Positions 26,443 through 35,488 are shown, counted from the stretch's first letter. The stretch: 64,000 nucleotides of DNA from Ferrimonas futtsuensis DSM 18154 (GCF_000422645.1 NZ_AUGL01000007.1:62001-126000); one strand, 5' to 3'. Program-made: numbers and translations. Notes: a model not told the origin generated them from the letters alone.

Positions 26443-27666
26443 ATGCACCTGGACACCTTCCTGCTCAGCCTGCTGTTGATGTTGTTGCTGGCCAAGATCT
26501 TGGCCCAGTTGTGCTGGCGTCTCGGGCTGCCCGCGGTGGTCGGGGAGTTGAGTTCGGGTCTGATCCTCGGTCCCTCTCTGCTGGGTTGGGTCACCCCTCA
26601 TCCCCAGTTGCACAACCTGGCCGAGCTGGGGGTGGTCACCCTGATGTTTGTCATTGGCTGCGAAACCTCCATCAAGCGTCTGCTGTACAGTGGCCACCGG
26701 GTGATCACCGTCGCCCTGAGCGGGGTGCTGGTGCCCGCCCTGCTGATTCCCCCTTTTGTCCATTGGCTGCTGCCAGCCCCTCCGCTCGAAGCCCTGTTCT
26801 TTGGCGTGGCATTGACGGCCACCAGCATCGGCATCGCCATGCGGGTGCTCAGACTCAATCAGCAGGACAAGGGGATAATGGGGCACACCATCTTAGGGGC
26901 AGCCATCATCGATGACGTCTTGGGGGTGTTGTTGCTGGGGCTGATGTTCAGTCTGTCCAATGGCGACATGGAGCCCATAGGGCTGGCGCTGCAGCTGGTC
27001 ACCATAGTGCTGTTTCTGATGCTGGCGCCGGTCGCCACCCGAGTGCTGGTCTATCTGATCAAGCCTCTGACCAAGCAGGATATGTTGCCGGGTTTCCACG
27101 CCAGCACCGTACTGCTGCTGATCTGCCTGTTTGGCTGGCTGGCCTACCTGTGCGGCACGCCGCCCCTGCTGGGAGGCTTTGCGGCGGGCCTGGGGATCTC
27201 CCGTCACTTTACTTCGCCCTGGTCCAAATGGCTGGTGAACCCCTTCCCCTTTACCCGGAAACTGGAACAGGCCTCAGGACCGCTCAATGACGTTCTGGCA
27301 CCGCTGTTCTTCAGCTATGTGGGGCTGAGCATAAACCTGAACCAGCAGGCTCTGACACCCACCACCCTGATCATTGCGCTGGTGCTGACCACGCTGGCGG
27401 TACTGACCAAGTTGCAGTGTGGATTGTGGCTTTCCGGAAGCTGGCGGCAGAAACTGATGGTGGGCAGCGCCATGGTACCCAGGGGCGAGGTGGGACTGGT
27501 GTTCGCCGAGATGGGCCGGCGGGTAAATCTGCTTGGGGATGAGAGCTTTGCCCTGCTGGTTCTGGTGATCACCCTGACCACCATAGTAGGACCTGTGGTG
27601 CTCAAATGGGCCTGTACCCACCCGGGGCCAGGCGACCAGGCCAGGGGGCAGGCGCCCCCTGGCTAG
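26443..27666 (+). CDS. CPA2-family cation:proton antiporter
   Basis: 407 residues from the ATG at 26443 with AAAGGAG upstream. About 12 membrane helices, with family signatures PAVVGELSSGLILGPS, ALTATSIGIAMRVL and AAIIDDVLGVLLL (the paired Asp that exchanges ions) and GAMVPRGEVGLVF-like MVPRGEVGLVFAE. No TrkA-N domain, so closer to NapA/GerN Na+ antiporters than to full KefB. A 9-bp-stem hairpin (27641-27662) overlaps its last codons and can act as terminator. Confidence 0.9.
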   Translation: MHLDTFLLSLLLMLLLAKILAQLCWRLGLPAVVGELSSGLILGPSLLGWVTPHPQLHNLAELGVVTLMFVIGCETSIKRLLYSGHRVITVALSGVLVPALLIPPFVHWLLPAPPLEALFFGVALTATSIGIAMRVLRLNQQDKGIMGHTILGAAIIDDVLGVLLLGLMFSLSNGDMEPIGLALQLVTIVLFLMLAPVATRVLVYLIKPLTKQDMLPGFHASTVLLLICLFGWLAYLCGTPPLLGGFAAGLGISRHFTSPWSKWLVNPFPFTRKLEQASGPLNDVLAPLFFSYVGLSINLNQQALTPTTLIIALVLTTLAVLTKLQCGLWLSGSWRQKLMVGSAMVPRGEVGLVFAEMGRRVNLLGDESFALLVLVITLTTIVGPVVLKWACTHPGPGDQARGQAPPG

Positions 27667-27675
27667 GATCAGGGA

Positions 27676-27912
27676 TTACGCCTCCCCTTTGCGAGCCTTC
27701 ACCGCCTTCTCCACGGCCTTCAGGGCGTGAGCTTCAGTGGGCACCTCTCCAGAGGAGAGATCCAGCGGTATCCTCTTGTGCAGTCCGGTGATGTCCTCCG
27801 CCAGGTGGAGCCAGTCCGGATGCCAGTACAGAGTCACTTCAGAATCCACCTGCCAGCGGTGAACGCCGCTGTCCTGTCCCTGATAATTGATGTTGCCAGG
27901 TTCCCAATCCAT
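27676..27912 (-). CDS. Conserved hypothetical small protein
   Basis: 78 residues from the ATG at 27912 with GAGGAG upstream. No signal peptide or membrane segment. Notable are three Trp and DWLHLAEDITGLH, with a Lys-rich end. I do not recognise a family. It ends 9 bases from the antiporter stop, convergent. Confidence 0.65.
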   Translation of the reverse strand: MDWEPGNINYQGQDSGVHRWQVDSEVTLYWHPDWLHLAEDITGLHKRIPLDLSSGEVPTEAHALKAVEKAVKARKGEA

Positions 27913-28009
27913 CGCAATCTCCTCACTTGTCACTCTATCTCATTATCACTGTACGCTCAGCTCGGATTAACAAACCTGAGATAGCTCAAAAAGCAGAAGG
28001 TAACAAGGT

Positions 28010-28032
28010 TCGGCACCACAGGGTGGTGCCGA
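28010..28032 (-). terminator. Hairpin after the aromatic permease gene
   Basis: A 10-bp perfect stem (28010-28019 with 28023-28032), 20 bases after the permease stop. The following U run is poor. Confidence 0.55.
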
Positions 28033-28052
28033 CGGCTGGGAGAAGGGCAGGA

Positions 28053-29309
28053 TCAGGGGTAGCTTGGCAGCATACCCAGCAGGGCCAGGCTTTCACACAG
28101 AATCACCAACAGGCCGAAGCCGAGCACCAGGAACAGACGCAGGTTGCCACCGGACACCCTGAACCCTTCGCTGGCACCGCGACGACGCAATACCAGGGCG
28201 ATGGAACAGGGAAGCACCAGGACGAAGATGCTCGCCAGCAGAGAGGCATAACCTATGGCCACGATGAAGCCATCTGGAATGGCCACCGCCAGGGTTAATG
28301 TCGGCAGGAAGGTCACCGCACCGGCCAGGGCGGTGTCGCGCGGGCTGTCCCCCAGCCCCAGTTGGTCCTTCATGAAGTCCAGCAGTCCCAGGGCAACCCC
28401 CAGGAAGGAGCTGGCCAGGGCAAACTTGGCGAAGAAGCTAAGCAGGGTGTCGATAAACTGACCGTCCACCGCATCGCCGACCGCACCGATGAGGGCACTG
28501 ACGTTGCCGCCTGACGCCACCACCTGAGCGAAATCGGTACGGGAGACCGTCCCCAGGATGGCAAACTGCCACAGGGCGTAGATGGCCAGGGCCAGCAGGC
28601 TGCCGCCGAGTATCGCCTGACGTGACTTGCGGATATCCATGTCATAGTGCTTGACGATACTGGGCACGGTGCTGTGGTAGCCGAAGCTCAGTGCCAGAAC
28701 CGGAATCCCCAACCAGATGTAGGGCAGTGTCTCGCCCATCCCCACCTCGGGGAACAGGTTGGTGGAGGTGACCTCGGCGGACAGCATGCCGATGGAGGTG
28801 ATGAAGGTGATCACCATGGCACCGATCATGATGGTGCTCACCCGGTCCACAGCCCGGCTTCCCAGCAGCACTATGCCACCGAGCACAATGCCAAACACCA
28901 GTCCCGCCTGCCAGTTGGCCAGGCTCAGACCAAAGCCCGCCTCCAGACTGGACGCCAGCACCGAGGATCCCCCGGAGATGTAGGCGTAACAGAGAATGTA
29001 ACTGACGAATCCCACGGTACACAGAGAAGCGATGACCCCAGGCAGCCCCAGGGTATCCTTAGCCATGGTGGCGTAGCTGGCACCGGCATGATAATTGAGG
29101 TTGGCCTCGGCCAGATACATGGCGGAGCTGTAACAGCAGTAGCAGCAGAGGGCAAGGATGATCACCGACCACCCAAACCACATGCCGGCACTCATCACCG
29201 GCAGGGACAGCATACCGGCCCCTATGGCGGTGCCGGCAATGATCATCGCCCCACCCAGAATACCGGGTGAAGCCTGTTTTGCTGATGTCTCTAATACTAC
29301 TTCTGACAT
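28053..29309 (-). CDS. Aromatic amino acid permease (HAAAP family)
   Basis: 418 residues, 11 membrane helices. The N-terminal GGAMIIAGTAIGAGMLSLP is the hallmark of the Mtr/TnaB/TyrP hydroxy/aromatic amino acid transporters. Imports Trp, Tyr or Phe with protons; which one cannot be told from sequence. It begins 21 bases after trpR on the same strand, so regulation by tryptophan is likely, making a Trp carrier (Mtr-like) the favoured guess. Confidence 0.92.
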   Translation of the reverse strand: MSEVVLETSAKQASPGILGGAMIIAGTAIGAGMLSLPVMSAGMWFGWSVIILALCCYCCYSSAMYLAEANLNYHAGASYATMAKDTLGLPGVIASLCTVGFVSYILCYAYISGGSSVLASSLEAGFGLSLANWQAGLVFGIVLGGIVLLGSRAVDRVSTIMIGAMVITFITSIGMLSAEVTSTNLFPEVGMGETLPYIWLGIPVLALSFGYHSTVPSIVKHYDMDIRKSRQAILGGSLLALAIYALWQFAILGTVSRTDFAQVVASGGNVSALIGAVGDAVDGQFIDTLLSFFAKFALASSFLGVALGLLDFMKDQLGLGDSPRDTALAGAVTFLPTLTLAVAIPDGFIVAIGYASLLASIFVLVLPCSIALVLRRRGASEGFRVSGGNLRLFLVLGFGLLVILCESLALLGMLPSYP

Positions 29310-29330
29310 CGATGTCTCCGTTGTAACTCG

Positions 29331-29618
29331 TTAACTGGGCCCCAGCAACAACTCCTGCATCAGGACACGCTGGGGTTCGGGCAGATGTTTTAATGTGTTT
29401 GAACAACGAGTGATGGTGGCAATGCTGACATTCAGCGTTGAGGCGATCTGTCTCTGGGTCATCTCCCCCTGCAACAGGGCACGAAACACCGCCAAACGGG
29501 CGCCTATGGCTTCCCGCTCATCCGGGGTCAGCAGAAGAGAAAACAGAGGATCCAGTGACTCCTTACCACTCAGTCCGGCGATGAGATCGAGCGCCCCATC
29601 CCAATACTCAGATTCCAT
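29331..29618 (-). CDS. trpR: Trp operon repressor
   Basis: 95 residues from the ATG at 29618, or 101 from a GTG at 29636; E. coli TrpR has 108. All-helical dimer with the helix-turn-helix MTQRQIASTLNVSIATITRCSN and LLTPDEREAIGARLAV, binding L-Trp as corepressor. Forms an operon with the aromatic permease. A perfect 20-bp palindrome ends two bases before the GTG and is a candidate autoregulatory operator. Confidence 0.95.
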   Translation of the reverse strand: MESEYWDGALDLIAGLSGKESLDPLFSLLLTPDEREAIGARLAVFRALLQGEMTQRQIASTLNVSIATITRCSNTLKHLPEPQRVLMQELLLGPS

Positions 29619-29637
29619 ATCGTTTTTTGTCTCCACA

Positions 29638-29657
29638 TGTAATGCCGTAGCATTACA
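29638..29657. promoter_or_regulatory. Palindromic operator candidate upstream of trpR
   Basis: TGTAATGC-CGTA-GCATTACA, perfect 8-bp arms, directly upstream of trpR. It keeps the TGTA-N12-TACA outline seen in enteric trp operators but not their inner bases. Confidence 0.6.
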
Positions 29658-29725
29658 CCGCTACAGCAGGACAAAGGCGAGCGCTTTTTTCCCCCGTGAG
29701 ACCCTGAGCCACTTTCAGATACATT

Positions 29726-29762
29726 TGTGAGCTTGGTCACGGGCACATTTGCGCGTTACTAT
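29726..29762 (+). promoter_or_regulatory. Promoter with CRP-like site for cytochrome c' gene
   Basis: TGTGA-GCTTGG-TCACG (29726-29741) matches the CRP consensus at 9 of 10 conserved bases and overlaps a -35-like TTGGTC (29733-29738); TACTAT at 29757-29762 is the -10 with 18-bp spacing. Confidence 0.6.
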
Positions 29763-29798
29763 TCACATGAGCAAAACAACAACAGGGAAAATGCAACA

Positions 29799-30254
29799 AT
29801 GACAAGAAGTTCAATGCTGTTGGCCGCACTGCTGGCCATGAGCGGCTCAGTCGCAGCCGAGGGTGCCTTCAATACCGCGGAGGATGCCATCAAGTACAGG
29901 CAACATGCCTTCCAGCTGATCAAGGAAAATTTCGGCGACATGCACGCCATGATTAAGGGCAAGAAGGCGATGGATGACGCCGCGTTCCAGCGTCGGGCAG
30001 AGCATCTGGCGATGCTGGCCAACATTCCCTTCGATGCGTTCAAGGTCGCCGGCTCCAACAAGGGCGATACCGAAGCTCTGGCGTCGGTCTGGAGCGACAA
30101 CGCCAAGTTCAACGACATCGCCAAGGAGTTTCAGCTGGCCTCCTCAACACTGGCGACGGCCTCCGCCAGTGGCGACGCCGGTGCCATCAAGAAGGCCTTT
30201 GGCGCCACGGGCAAGACCTGCAAAGGCTGCCACGATCAGTTCAAACAGGACTGA
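29799..30254 (+). CDS. Cytochrome c' (class II c-type cytochrome)
   Basis: 151 residues from the ATG at 29799. Signal peptide about 1-21 (ending VAAEG), four-helix bundle, and the haem-binding CKGCH near the C-terminus, the class II arrangement. Periplasmic; members bind NO or take part in electron transfer. A CRP-like promoter suggests induction by cAMP-CRP as for other respiratory genes in relatives. Convergent with a b-type cytochrome gene. Confidence 0.92.
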   Translation: MTRSSMLLAALLAMSGSVAAEGAFNTAEDAIKYRQHAFQLIKENFGDMHAMIKGKKAMDDAAFQRRAEHLAMLANIPFDAFKVAGSNKGDTEALASVWSDNAKFNDIAKEFQLASSTLATASASGDAGAIKKAFGATGKTCKGCHDQFKQD

Positions 30255-30266
30255 TTCCCGGACACA

Positions 30267-30294
30267 GAAAAGGGCTGCAGATGCAGCCCTTTTT
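30267..30294. terminator. Bidirectional terminator between cytochrome genes
   Basis: Stem AGGGCTGCA/TGCAGCCCT (30271-30290) with AAAA before and TTTTT after. Confidence 0.9.
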
Positions 30295-30309
30295 CATCAC
30301 GGGCCCGGA

Positions 30310-30954
30310 CTACCACAGGGGAAGAATCAGGCCAAGCAGCACCCCGCACGAGGTCAGGGTCAGTGGCAACAGCCAGCGTATGGGCGAACTGGCACTGCTG
30401 CGTCGTCCTTCGGCGGTGAACCCGTAGCCGGTAAGCATCGCTTCCACCAGGTTCACCCCATTGAGCCGATAGAACAGGATGGCCGCCAGATGCAACGCCA
30501 CACTGGCCAGTATCAGGTCAAAAAAAAGGTGGTGCAGACTGGTCAGGGTGGACGCCAGCGCGCTGCTGACATAGGGGGAGAGAGGCCCCTCGGAGAGGAT
30601 ATCGTCGGTGGCAAACAGGCCGGTGATCACCTGTCCCATCAACAACATCAGCATCACCAGCACCATGTAGCCGCCGGCGGGATTGTGGCCAAAGTAGGGA
30701 CGCTTGTGATGACGCCAATGGGCCAGATAGTGAATAACGGCGCCGGGATGACGCAGGAAGTGATCGAATCGCGCGGTGGTGGTGCCGACAAAGCCCCAGA
30801 GCACTCTCATCAGCAGCAGGGTCATCAGCAGATAGGCACAGGTCATGTGCCACTCCATCATTCCCTGATCTGCGGTATACCAACACAGAGGCAGCAACAA
30901 GGCCGTCCCCCAGTGAAACAGGCGGACCATGCCGTCCCAGATCTTCACCTTCAC
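30310..30954 (-). CDS. Cytochrome b561-type membrane protein
   Basis: 214 residues with four or five membrane helices and candidate haem-ligand His residues: VRLFHWGTAL near the start, RFDHFLRHPGAVIHYLAHW, and HHLFFDLILASVALHLAA. Resembles b-type cytochrome subunits paired with c-type cytochromes. It may pass quinol electrons to a periplasmic cytochrome such as the neighbouring c', though the two are on opposite strands. Confidence 0.88.
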   Translation of the reverse strand: MKVKIWDGMVRLFHWGTALLLPLCWYTADQGMMEWHMTCAYLLMTLLLMRVLWGFVGTTTARFDHFLRHPGAVIHYLAHWRHHKRPYFGHNPAGGYMVLVMLMLLMGQVITGLFATDDILSEGPLSPYVSSALASTLTSLHHLFFDLILASVALHLAAILFYRLNGVNLVEAMLTGYGFTAEGRRSSASSPIRWLLPLTLTSCGVLLGLILPLW

Positions 30955-31140
30955 CTTAAACTCCTTGGAATCCGGTCTGGGCCAGGCGTTTTTAAGGCGG
31001 TTATTTCCTAGACGAACCGCAGCACTCCCTTGCCCTAAATCCCACCCATAATGCGCCGCTTTTGATTATCCCACAAGCGAAAATCTGTGTTTTTTTAACC
31101 TAAGTTGAACCGATTGCGTATCTTTCCGACATTCGACAAA

Positions 31141-31160
31141 AAGGTGATCGAGATCACTTT
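31141..31160. promoter_or_regulatory. CRP-like site upstream of raiA
   Basis: GGTGA-TCGAGA-TCACT is a symmetric CRP-type site (8 of 10 conserved bases), centred about 78 bases before the raiA start. The 274-bp gap 30955-31228 holds nothing else I can name. Confidence 0.65.
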
Positions 31161-31228
31161 ACCCACACACAAAAGTGGAGTTAGTCTGAAGTTGAACCTG
31201 ATTTTGGGTCATACAGAAGGGGAACTCT

Positions 31229-31567
31229 ATGAGAATTGAAATCACCAGCAAACACCTCGCCGTAACCGACCCCATCCGTGAACGCATCGAAAGCCGTTTT
31301 GAGAAACTGAATCGACACGACGTCGACCTCATCAGCCCCCATGTGATCATCACCCAGGAGGGCAACGACTTTCAGATAGAAGCGTCCATGGGCGTCCCCA
31401 GCGGCAAACTGTTTGCTAAAGCTTCTCATGAGAACCTGTACAACGCCATCAACCAGATGGGACAGAAACTGGAGCGTCAGCTGAACCGCCACGCTCACAA
31501 AGATCAGGCCAAGCGTCATGTCAAACCCGCCGCCGTCGAGGTGGAAGAGGAGGAGAACGCGGCCTAA
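31229..31567 (+). CDS. raiA: Ribosome-associated inhibitor / hibernation factor
   Basis: 112 residues, like E. coli RaiA (113). The S30AE fold is evident: MRIEITSKHLAVTDPIRERI, SPHVIIT and LYNAINQMGQKLERQLNRH, with an acidic tail (VEEEEN). Binds the 30S A/P sites and stops translation under stress. Position just before pheL-pheA matches E. coli. A CRP-like site lies upstream. Confidence 0.95.
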   Translation: MRIEITSKHLAVTDPIRERIESRFEKLNRHDVDLISPHVIITQEGNDFQIEASMGVPSGKLFAKASHENLYNAINQMGQKLERQLNRHAHKDQAKRHVKPAAVEVEEEENAA

Positions 31568-31595
31568 GACTCCCGAGAACTGTCTGATGAGGAGT

Positions 31596-31618
31596 GCGCC
31601 GGCAAACGCCGGCGCTTT
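31596..31618 (+). terminator. Terminator-like hairpin after raiA
   Basis: GCGCCGGC-AAAC-GCCGGCGC with a short TTT; GC-strong but with a weak U tract. Confidence 0.7.
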
Positions 31619-31624
31619 GCGTTG

Positions 31625-31654
31625 TTGACAAAAGCATCGGCGAGCCGCTAGTGT
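31625..31654 (+). promoter_or_regulatory. pheL-pheA promoter
   Basis: Perfect -35 TTGACA (31625-31630), 18-bp spacer, -10 TAGTGT (31649-31654), just upstream of pheL. Confidence 0.75.
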
Positions 31655-31660
31655 AGCCCA

Positions 31661-31717
31661 ATGATAAAAATTCAGATTCACAGGTTTTTTATTTTCTTTT
31701 TTGCACCACCCAGATAG
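31661..31717 (+). CDS. pheL: pheA leader peptide
   Basis: 18 residues: MIKIQIHRFFIFFFAPPR. Five Phe codons at positions 9-14 parallel E. coli PheL. Ribosome stalling at these codons when tRNA-Phe is uncharged would leave GGGAGGC (31717-31723, at the stop codon) free to pair with the terminator 5' arm and allow pheA transcription. No obvious Shine-Dalgarno precedes it. Too short for routine gene calling. Confidence 0.88.
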   Translation: MIKIQIHRFFIFFFAPPR

Positions 31718-31760
31718 GGAGGCGAGATGCGGGTGCCAAAACGAAAATAGATGACCCAGC

Positions 31761-31787
31761 AAGCCTCCCACACCGGGAGGCTTTTTT
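31761..31787 (+). terminator. pheA attenuator terminator
   Basis: Stem AGCCTCCC/GGGAGGCT and TTTTTT. The 3'-arm sequence GGGAGGC recurs at 31717-31723, giving the alternative antiterminator pair. Confidence 0.9.
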
Positions 31788-31829
31788 GTATTCGGCGGGC
31801 CAGGCCCTCAGAGCAGCAACGAGGATAAG

Positions 31830-32975
31830 ATGGACTTAAACAAGATAAGAACCGACATCAATCAGGTCGACAGCGATCTGCTGGCCTTGCTGGCGAGGCG
31901 TCGTCAGCTGACCCTGAATGTGGCCAGAAGCAAGGAGATCGACCTTAAGCCGGTTCGGGATCAGGAGCGGGAACATCAGCTGCTGGAGAAACTGGTGGCC
32001 CTGGGCAAGGATCAGGGGTTGGACGCCCAGTACGTGGTCCGCCTGTTCCAGACCATCATTGAGGATTCGGTGCTGCGTCAGCAGGCCTGGCTCCAGGGCC
32101 GGCAGAACACCAGCCAGGATCTGGTCACCGTGGCCTACCTGGGAGCACGGGGCTCCTACAGTCACATCGCCGCCCAGGGCTACTTCACCCGCCGGGAGAT
32201 GTCGATGGTGGAGATGGGCTGTCCGGACTTCCATGAGGTGATTCAGGCGGTGGAGCAGGGCAACGCCGATTACGGCATATTGCCGATTCAGAACACCTCC
32301 TCCGGCTTCATCAACGAGGTCTACGACCTGCTGCAGCAGACCCACCTGCAGATCGTCGGAGAGACCACCGAGACCATAGGCCACTGCCTACTCACTCTGC
32401 CCGGTGCCGAGCTGGATGCCATCGACACCATCTATGCCCACCCCCAGGTGCTGTCCCAGTGCAGCAATCACCTGCGCGGCTACCCCGGGGTGAAACTGGA
32501 GTACTGTGCCAGCTCCGCCCACGCCATGGCCCTGGTGGCCGACGGCCAGGATCCCACCAAGGCCGCCATCGCCAGCCAGGCCGGCGGCGCACTCTATGGC
32601 CTGGAGGTTCGCCGGGAAAAACTGGCCAACCAGGCAGACAACGAGAGCCGCTTCATTCTGGTGGCACGAAAGGCCAAGGAGGTGCCGGTACAGGTGCCCG
32701 CCAAGACCACATTGATCATGGCCACCGGCCAGAAGGCCGGTGCCCTGGTCGACGCCCTGCTGGTGCTGAAAAACAACGGCCTCATCATGAGCAAGCTCAC
32801 CAGCCGCCCCATTCCGGGCAACCCCTGGGAGGAGATGTTCTATCTGGATGTGGAAGCCAACCTGAGCAGCAATGCCATGCAGAACGCCCTGTCGGAGCTG
32901 GTGCCCATCACCCGTTTCGTCAAGGTGCTGGGCTGCTACCAGAGCGAGCGCATTCTGCCCACCGAATTGGCGTAG
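31830..32975 (+). CDS. pheA: Chorismate mutase / prephenate dehydratase (P-protein)
   Basis: 381 residues. Chorismate mutase domain 1-90 (LNKIRTDINQVDSDLLALLARR), prephenate dehydratase about 105-285 (YLGARGSYSHIAAQGYF, ILPIQNTSSG), and ACT domain about 300-381 with GALVDAL, which binds Phe for feedback inhibition; ESRFILV lies between. Makes phenylpyruvate from chorismate. Controlled by the pheL attenuator upstream. Confidence 0.97.
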   Translation: MDLNKIRTDINQVDSDLLALLARRRQLTLNVARSKEIDLKPVRDQEREHQLLEKLVALGKDQGLDAQYVVRLFQTIIEDSVLRQQAWLQGRQNTSQDLVTVAYLGARGSYSHIAAQGYFTRREMSMVEMGCPDFHEVIQAVEQGNADYGILPIQNTSSGFINEVYDLLQQTHLQIVGETTETIGHCLLTLPGAELDAIDTIYAHPQVLSQCSNHLRGYPGVKLEYCASSAHAMALVADGQDPTKAAIASQAGGALYGLEVRREKLANQADNESRFILVARKAKEVPVQVPAKTTLIMATGQKAGALVDALLVLKNNGLIMSKLTSRPIPGNPWEEMFYLDVEANLSSNAMQNALSELVPITRFVKVLGCYQSERILPTELA

Positions 32976-33040
32976 CCGACACTCGGCGCGGGCGGCGTTC
33001 TTCCCCTTTGCCGGTGCGCCACTGTGGCCCGCGTCCCCAT

Positions 33041-33072
33041 AAAAAAGAGGTGCCAGATGGCACCTCTTTTTC
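33041..33072. terminator. Bidirectional terminator, pheA/tyrA
   Basis: Stem AGAGGTGCCA/TGGCACCTCT (33046-33067), A run before and T run after. Confidence 0.92.
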
Positions 33073-33086
33073 CTAACGGCTCATCC

Positions 33087-34226
33087 TCAGCTTTCGCTGC
33101 GATTGTCGTTGGCGCTGAGCAACATATTGCCGCTTTCGCTCTGGAACTGCTGGGCGAAGTCCCCAAACCACTGGGCGATGTCGTCGAACTGCGCCTCAAA
33201 CGCCTCCTTGTCCCCCTGCTCGAGGAAGGTCAGCGCCTCCTGGTAACGCTCCAGATAATGGCGCGCCCTGGCCAGGGTGTCGGGCTGGGAGAAGATGATG
33301 TCGCCATAGAGCTTGGCATCCTGGGCAAACAGACGACCCACCATCGCCAGCTCCAGCCGGTAGATGGGGGAGCTGAACTGCAACAGCTGGTCCAGGTCCG
33401 CCCGCTCCCGGCGCAGATGAGCGCCGTAGACAAAGGCGGTGAAGTGGCGCATCGCCTGCACCAGTTGCATCGCCTGGTCGTGCTCGGCGGCGGACGCCTC
33501 ATGCAGACGGGCCCCCCAGATGCGGATCTGCTCCAGCAGCCAGGCGTACTTGGCCTCTTCGCGACCGTGACACACCACCACCACCTGCTTGGCCAGACTG
33601 GCGAGATCCGGACCAAACATCGGGTGCAGCCCCACGACCGGTCCCTTGTGGCTGGCCAGCATCGCCGCCAGCGGCGCCTGCTTGATACTGGTCAGATCCA
33701 GCAGTACACACTCCTTAGGCAGGCTGGGCAGTTGCTCAATCACCTGGGTGGTGTTGTGGATGGGCACCGAGACCACCACCACACCGGCGCCCTCGAGGAT
33801 GGCATCGGCGTTGGGCCAGTCCTCCTTGTCGAGGATGCGCACCTCGTAGCCGGAGAGACGGAACAGCTGGCTGAACAGGGTGCCCAGTTTGCCGGCCCCA
33901 CCGACGATCACCACAGGCCCCACGTCCGGATTGATGCACTTGAAGCCGACGTCGTTCTCGCTGGCGTAGGACTCACGCATGATGCGGCGCAGCAGATCCT
34001 CAATCAATTGGGGGGGCACCCCCATCAAAGCGGCCTCATCACGGCGCTTCATCAGCATCGCCGCCTCCCGCTTCGGGGCGTAGATGGGTACCCCCTGCTC
34101 ATGCTTGATCACCCCCACCTCGGACACCAGATCCAGGCGGCGGCGCAGCAGGGTCAGCAGATCCTTGTCCACCTCATCGATGCGATCACGCAAACGCTCC
34201 AGTTCGATACTGCTTCGTTCAGCCAT
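33087..34226 (-). CDS. tyrA: Chorismate mutase / prephenate dehydrogenase (T-protein)
   Basis: 379 residues. Chorismate mutase 1-90 ([19 protein letters not shown]), NAD-binding dehydrogenase from about 100 ([18 protein letters not shown]) and a helical C-terminal domain containing LHPMFGPD. Makes 4-hydroxyphenylpyruvate for tyrosine. Its ATG overlaps the aroF stop by one base (TGATG), so the two are coupled. Confidence 0.97.
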   Translation of the reverse strand: MAERSSIELERLRDRIDEVDKDLLTLLRRRLDLVSEVGVIKHEQGVPIYAPKREAAMLMKRRDEAALMGVPPQLIEDLLRRIMRESYASENDVGFKCINPDVGPVVIVGGAGKLGTLFSQLFRLSGYEVRILDKEDWPNADAILEGAGVVVVSVPIHNTTQVIEQLPSLPKECVLLDLTSIKQAPLAAMLASHKGPVVGLHPMFGPDLASLAKQVVVVCHGREEAKYAWLLEQIRIWGARLHEASAAEHDQAMQLVQAMRHFTAFVYGAHLRRERADLDQLLQFSSPIYRLELAMVGRLFAQDAKLYGDIIFSQPDTLARARHYLERYQEALTFLEQGDKEAFEAQFDDIAQWFGDFAQQFQSESGNMLLSANDNRSES

Positions 34227-35302
34227 CAGGCACCTCCGAATCGGATTGGCAGCACAGGGGCCAGGTCCTCTGCGCCCTTGCGCAGCAGGTCGGCCGTGGT
34301 CTCCCAGTCGATGCAGGCATCGGTGATGGAGACCCCATAGGTCATCTCCTCCCGGGCCAGATCCGAGGACTGGTTGCCCTCATTGAGGTGGCTCTCCAGC
34401 ATGATGCCGATGATGGAGGTGTTGCCCTCGATGATCTGATTGAACACGTTCTGGGCCACCAGGGGCTGACGACGGTGGTCTTTGGAGGAGTTGCCGTGGC
34501 TGCAGTCGACGATCAGCCGGGAGTTCAGGCCCGCATCATGCAATTGACGGGTGCACATCTCCACGTTCACCGAATCGTAGTTGGGCTGCTTACCGCCACG
34601 GAGGATCACATGGCCGTCCGGATTGCCCTGGGTCTGCAGCAGGGCCACCTGCCCCGCCTGGTTGATCCCCATGAAGCGGTGACCGCTGGCGGCGGACTTG
34701 AGGGCGTTCATCGCCACATCCAGCTTGCCGTCGGTGCCGTTTTTAAAGCCCACCGGCATGGACAGGCCGGAGGCCATCTCCCTGTGGGTCTGGGATTCTG
34801 TGGTGCGGGCGCCGATGGCGGACCAGGAGAACAGCTCTGCCAGGTATTGGGGGCTGATGGGGTCCAGGGCCTCGGTGGCCACCGGCAATCCCAGCTCTGC
34901 CAGCCAGATAAGCAACTCGCGGGCGGCGCGCAGCCCCTTGGCCACATCGAAGGAGTTGTCCATGTCCGGATCGTTGATCAGTCCCTTCCAGCCCACGGTG
35001 GTGCGGGGTTTTTCGAAGTAGACCCGCATCAGGATAAACATTTGATCGCCCAACTCTTCCTGCAGCTTTTTCAGCTTCAGGGCGTACTCTTTGGCCGCGT
35101 CCACATCGTGGATGGAACAGGGGCCGGTCACCACCAGCAGTCGGTTATCACGTTTGTGGACGATGTCGGCGACCTGGGCACGGGCGCCGTTAATATATCG
35201 ATAGGCATGCTCGGAGAGGGGCAGCTCATTTTTCAGCTGCTCCGGGGTAATCAGGACCTGTTCAGATTGAATGTGGATGTTGTTAATACTGTCCTTTTGC
35301 AT
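34226..35302 (-). CDS. aroF: DAHP synthase, probably Tyr-sensitive isozyme
   Basis: 358 residues, type I DAHP synthase: [28 protein letters not shown], and [11 protein letters not shown] near the end. Joins PEP and erythrose-4-phosphate in the first shikimate step. Pairing with tyrA points to the Tyr-regulated AroF; sequence alone does not prove which amino acid inhibits. ATG has GGAGAT upstream. The 208-bp region before it has two small hairpins but no convincing TyrR box or leader peptide. Confidence 0.92.
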   Translation of the reverse strand: MQKDSINNIHIQSEQVLITPEQLKNELPLSEHAYRYINGARAQVADIVHKRDNRLLVVTGPCSIHDVDAAKEYALKLKKLQEELGDQMFILMRVYFEKPRTTVGWKGLINDPDMDNSFDVAKGLRAARELLIWLAELGLPVATEALDPISPQYLAELFSWSAIGARTTESQTHREMASGLSMPVGFKNGTDGKLDVAMNALKSAASGHRFMGINQAGQVALLQTQGNPDGHVILRGGKQPNYDSVNVEMCTRQLHDAGLNSRLIVDCSHGNSSKDHRRQPLVAQNVFNQIIEGNTSIIGIMLESHLNEGNQSSDLAREEMTYGVSITDACIDWETTADLLRKGAEDLAPVLPIRFGGA

Positions 35303-35461
35303 TTCTGCATCTCCAAGTATGACCCATCGGTAAAGCGATTCGATGGGTAAGTTAACCCAACCGGTGCTTCCGGCCTGAGTTCACCATGCCTTTTATGGAT
35401 AGGAGATGCAAGTAAATGCTGAACTGGATGAGAATTCGCAGGCAAAGCCTTATAAAACGAT

Positions 35462-35488
35462 AAAAGCCCGCCGAAAGGGCGGGCTTTT
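35462..35488 (-). terminator. Terminator of the rpsP-rplS operon
   Basis: Stem AAAAGCCCGCC/GGCGGGCTTTT with loop GAAAG, about 22 bases after rplS. Confidence 0.9.
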
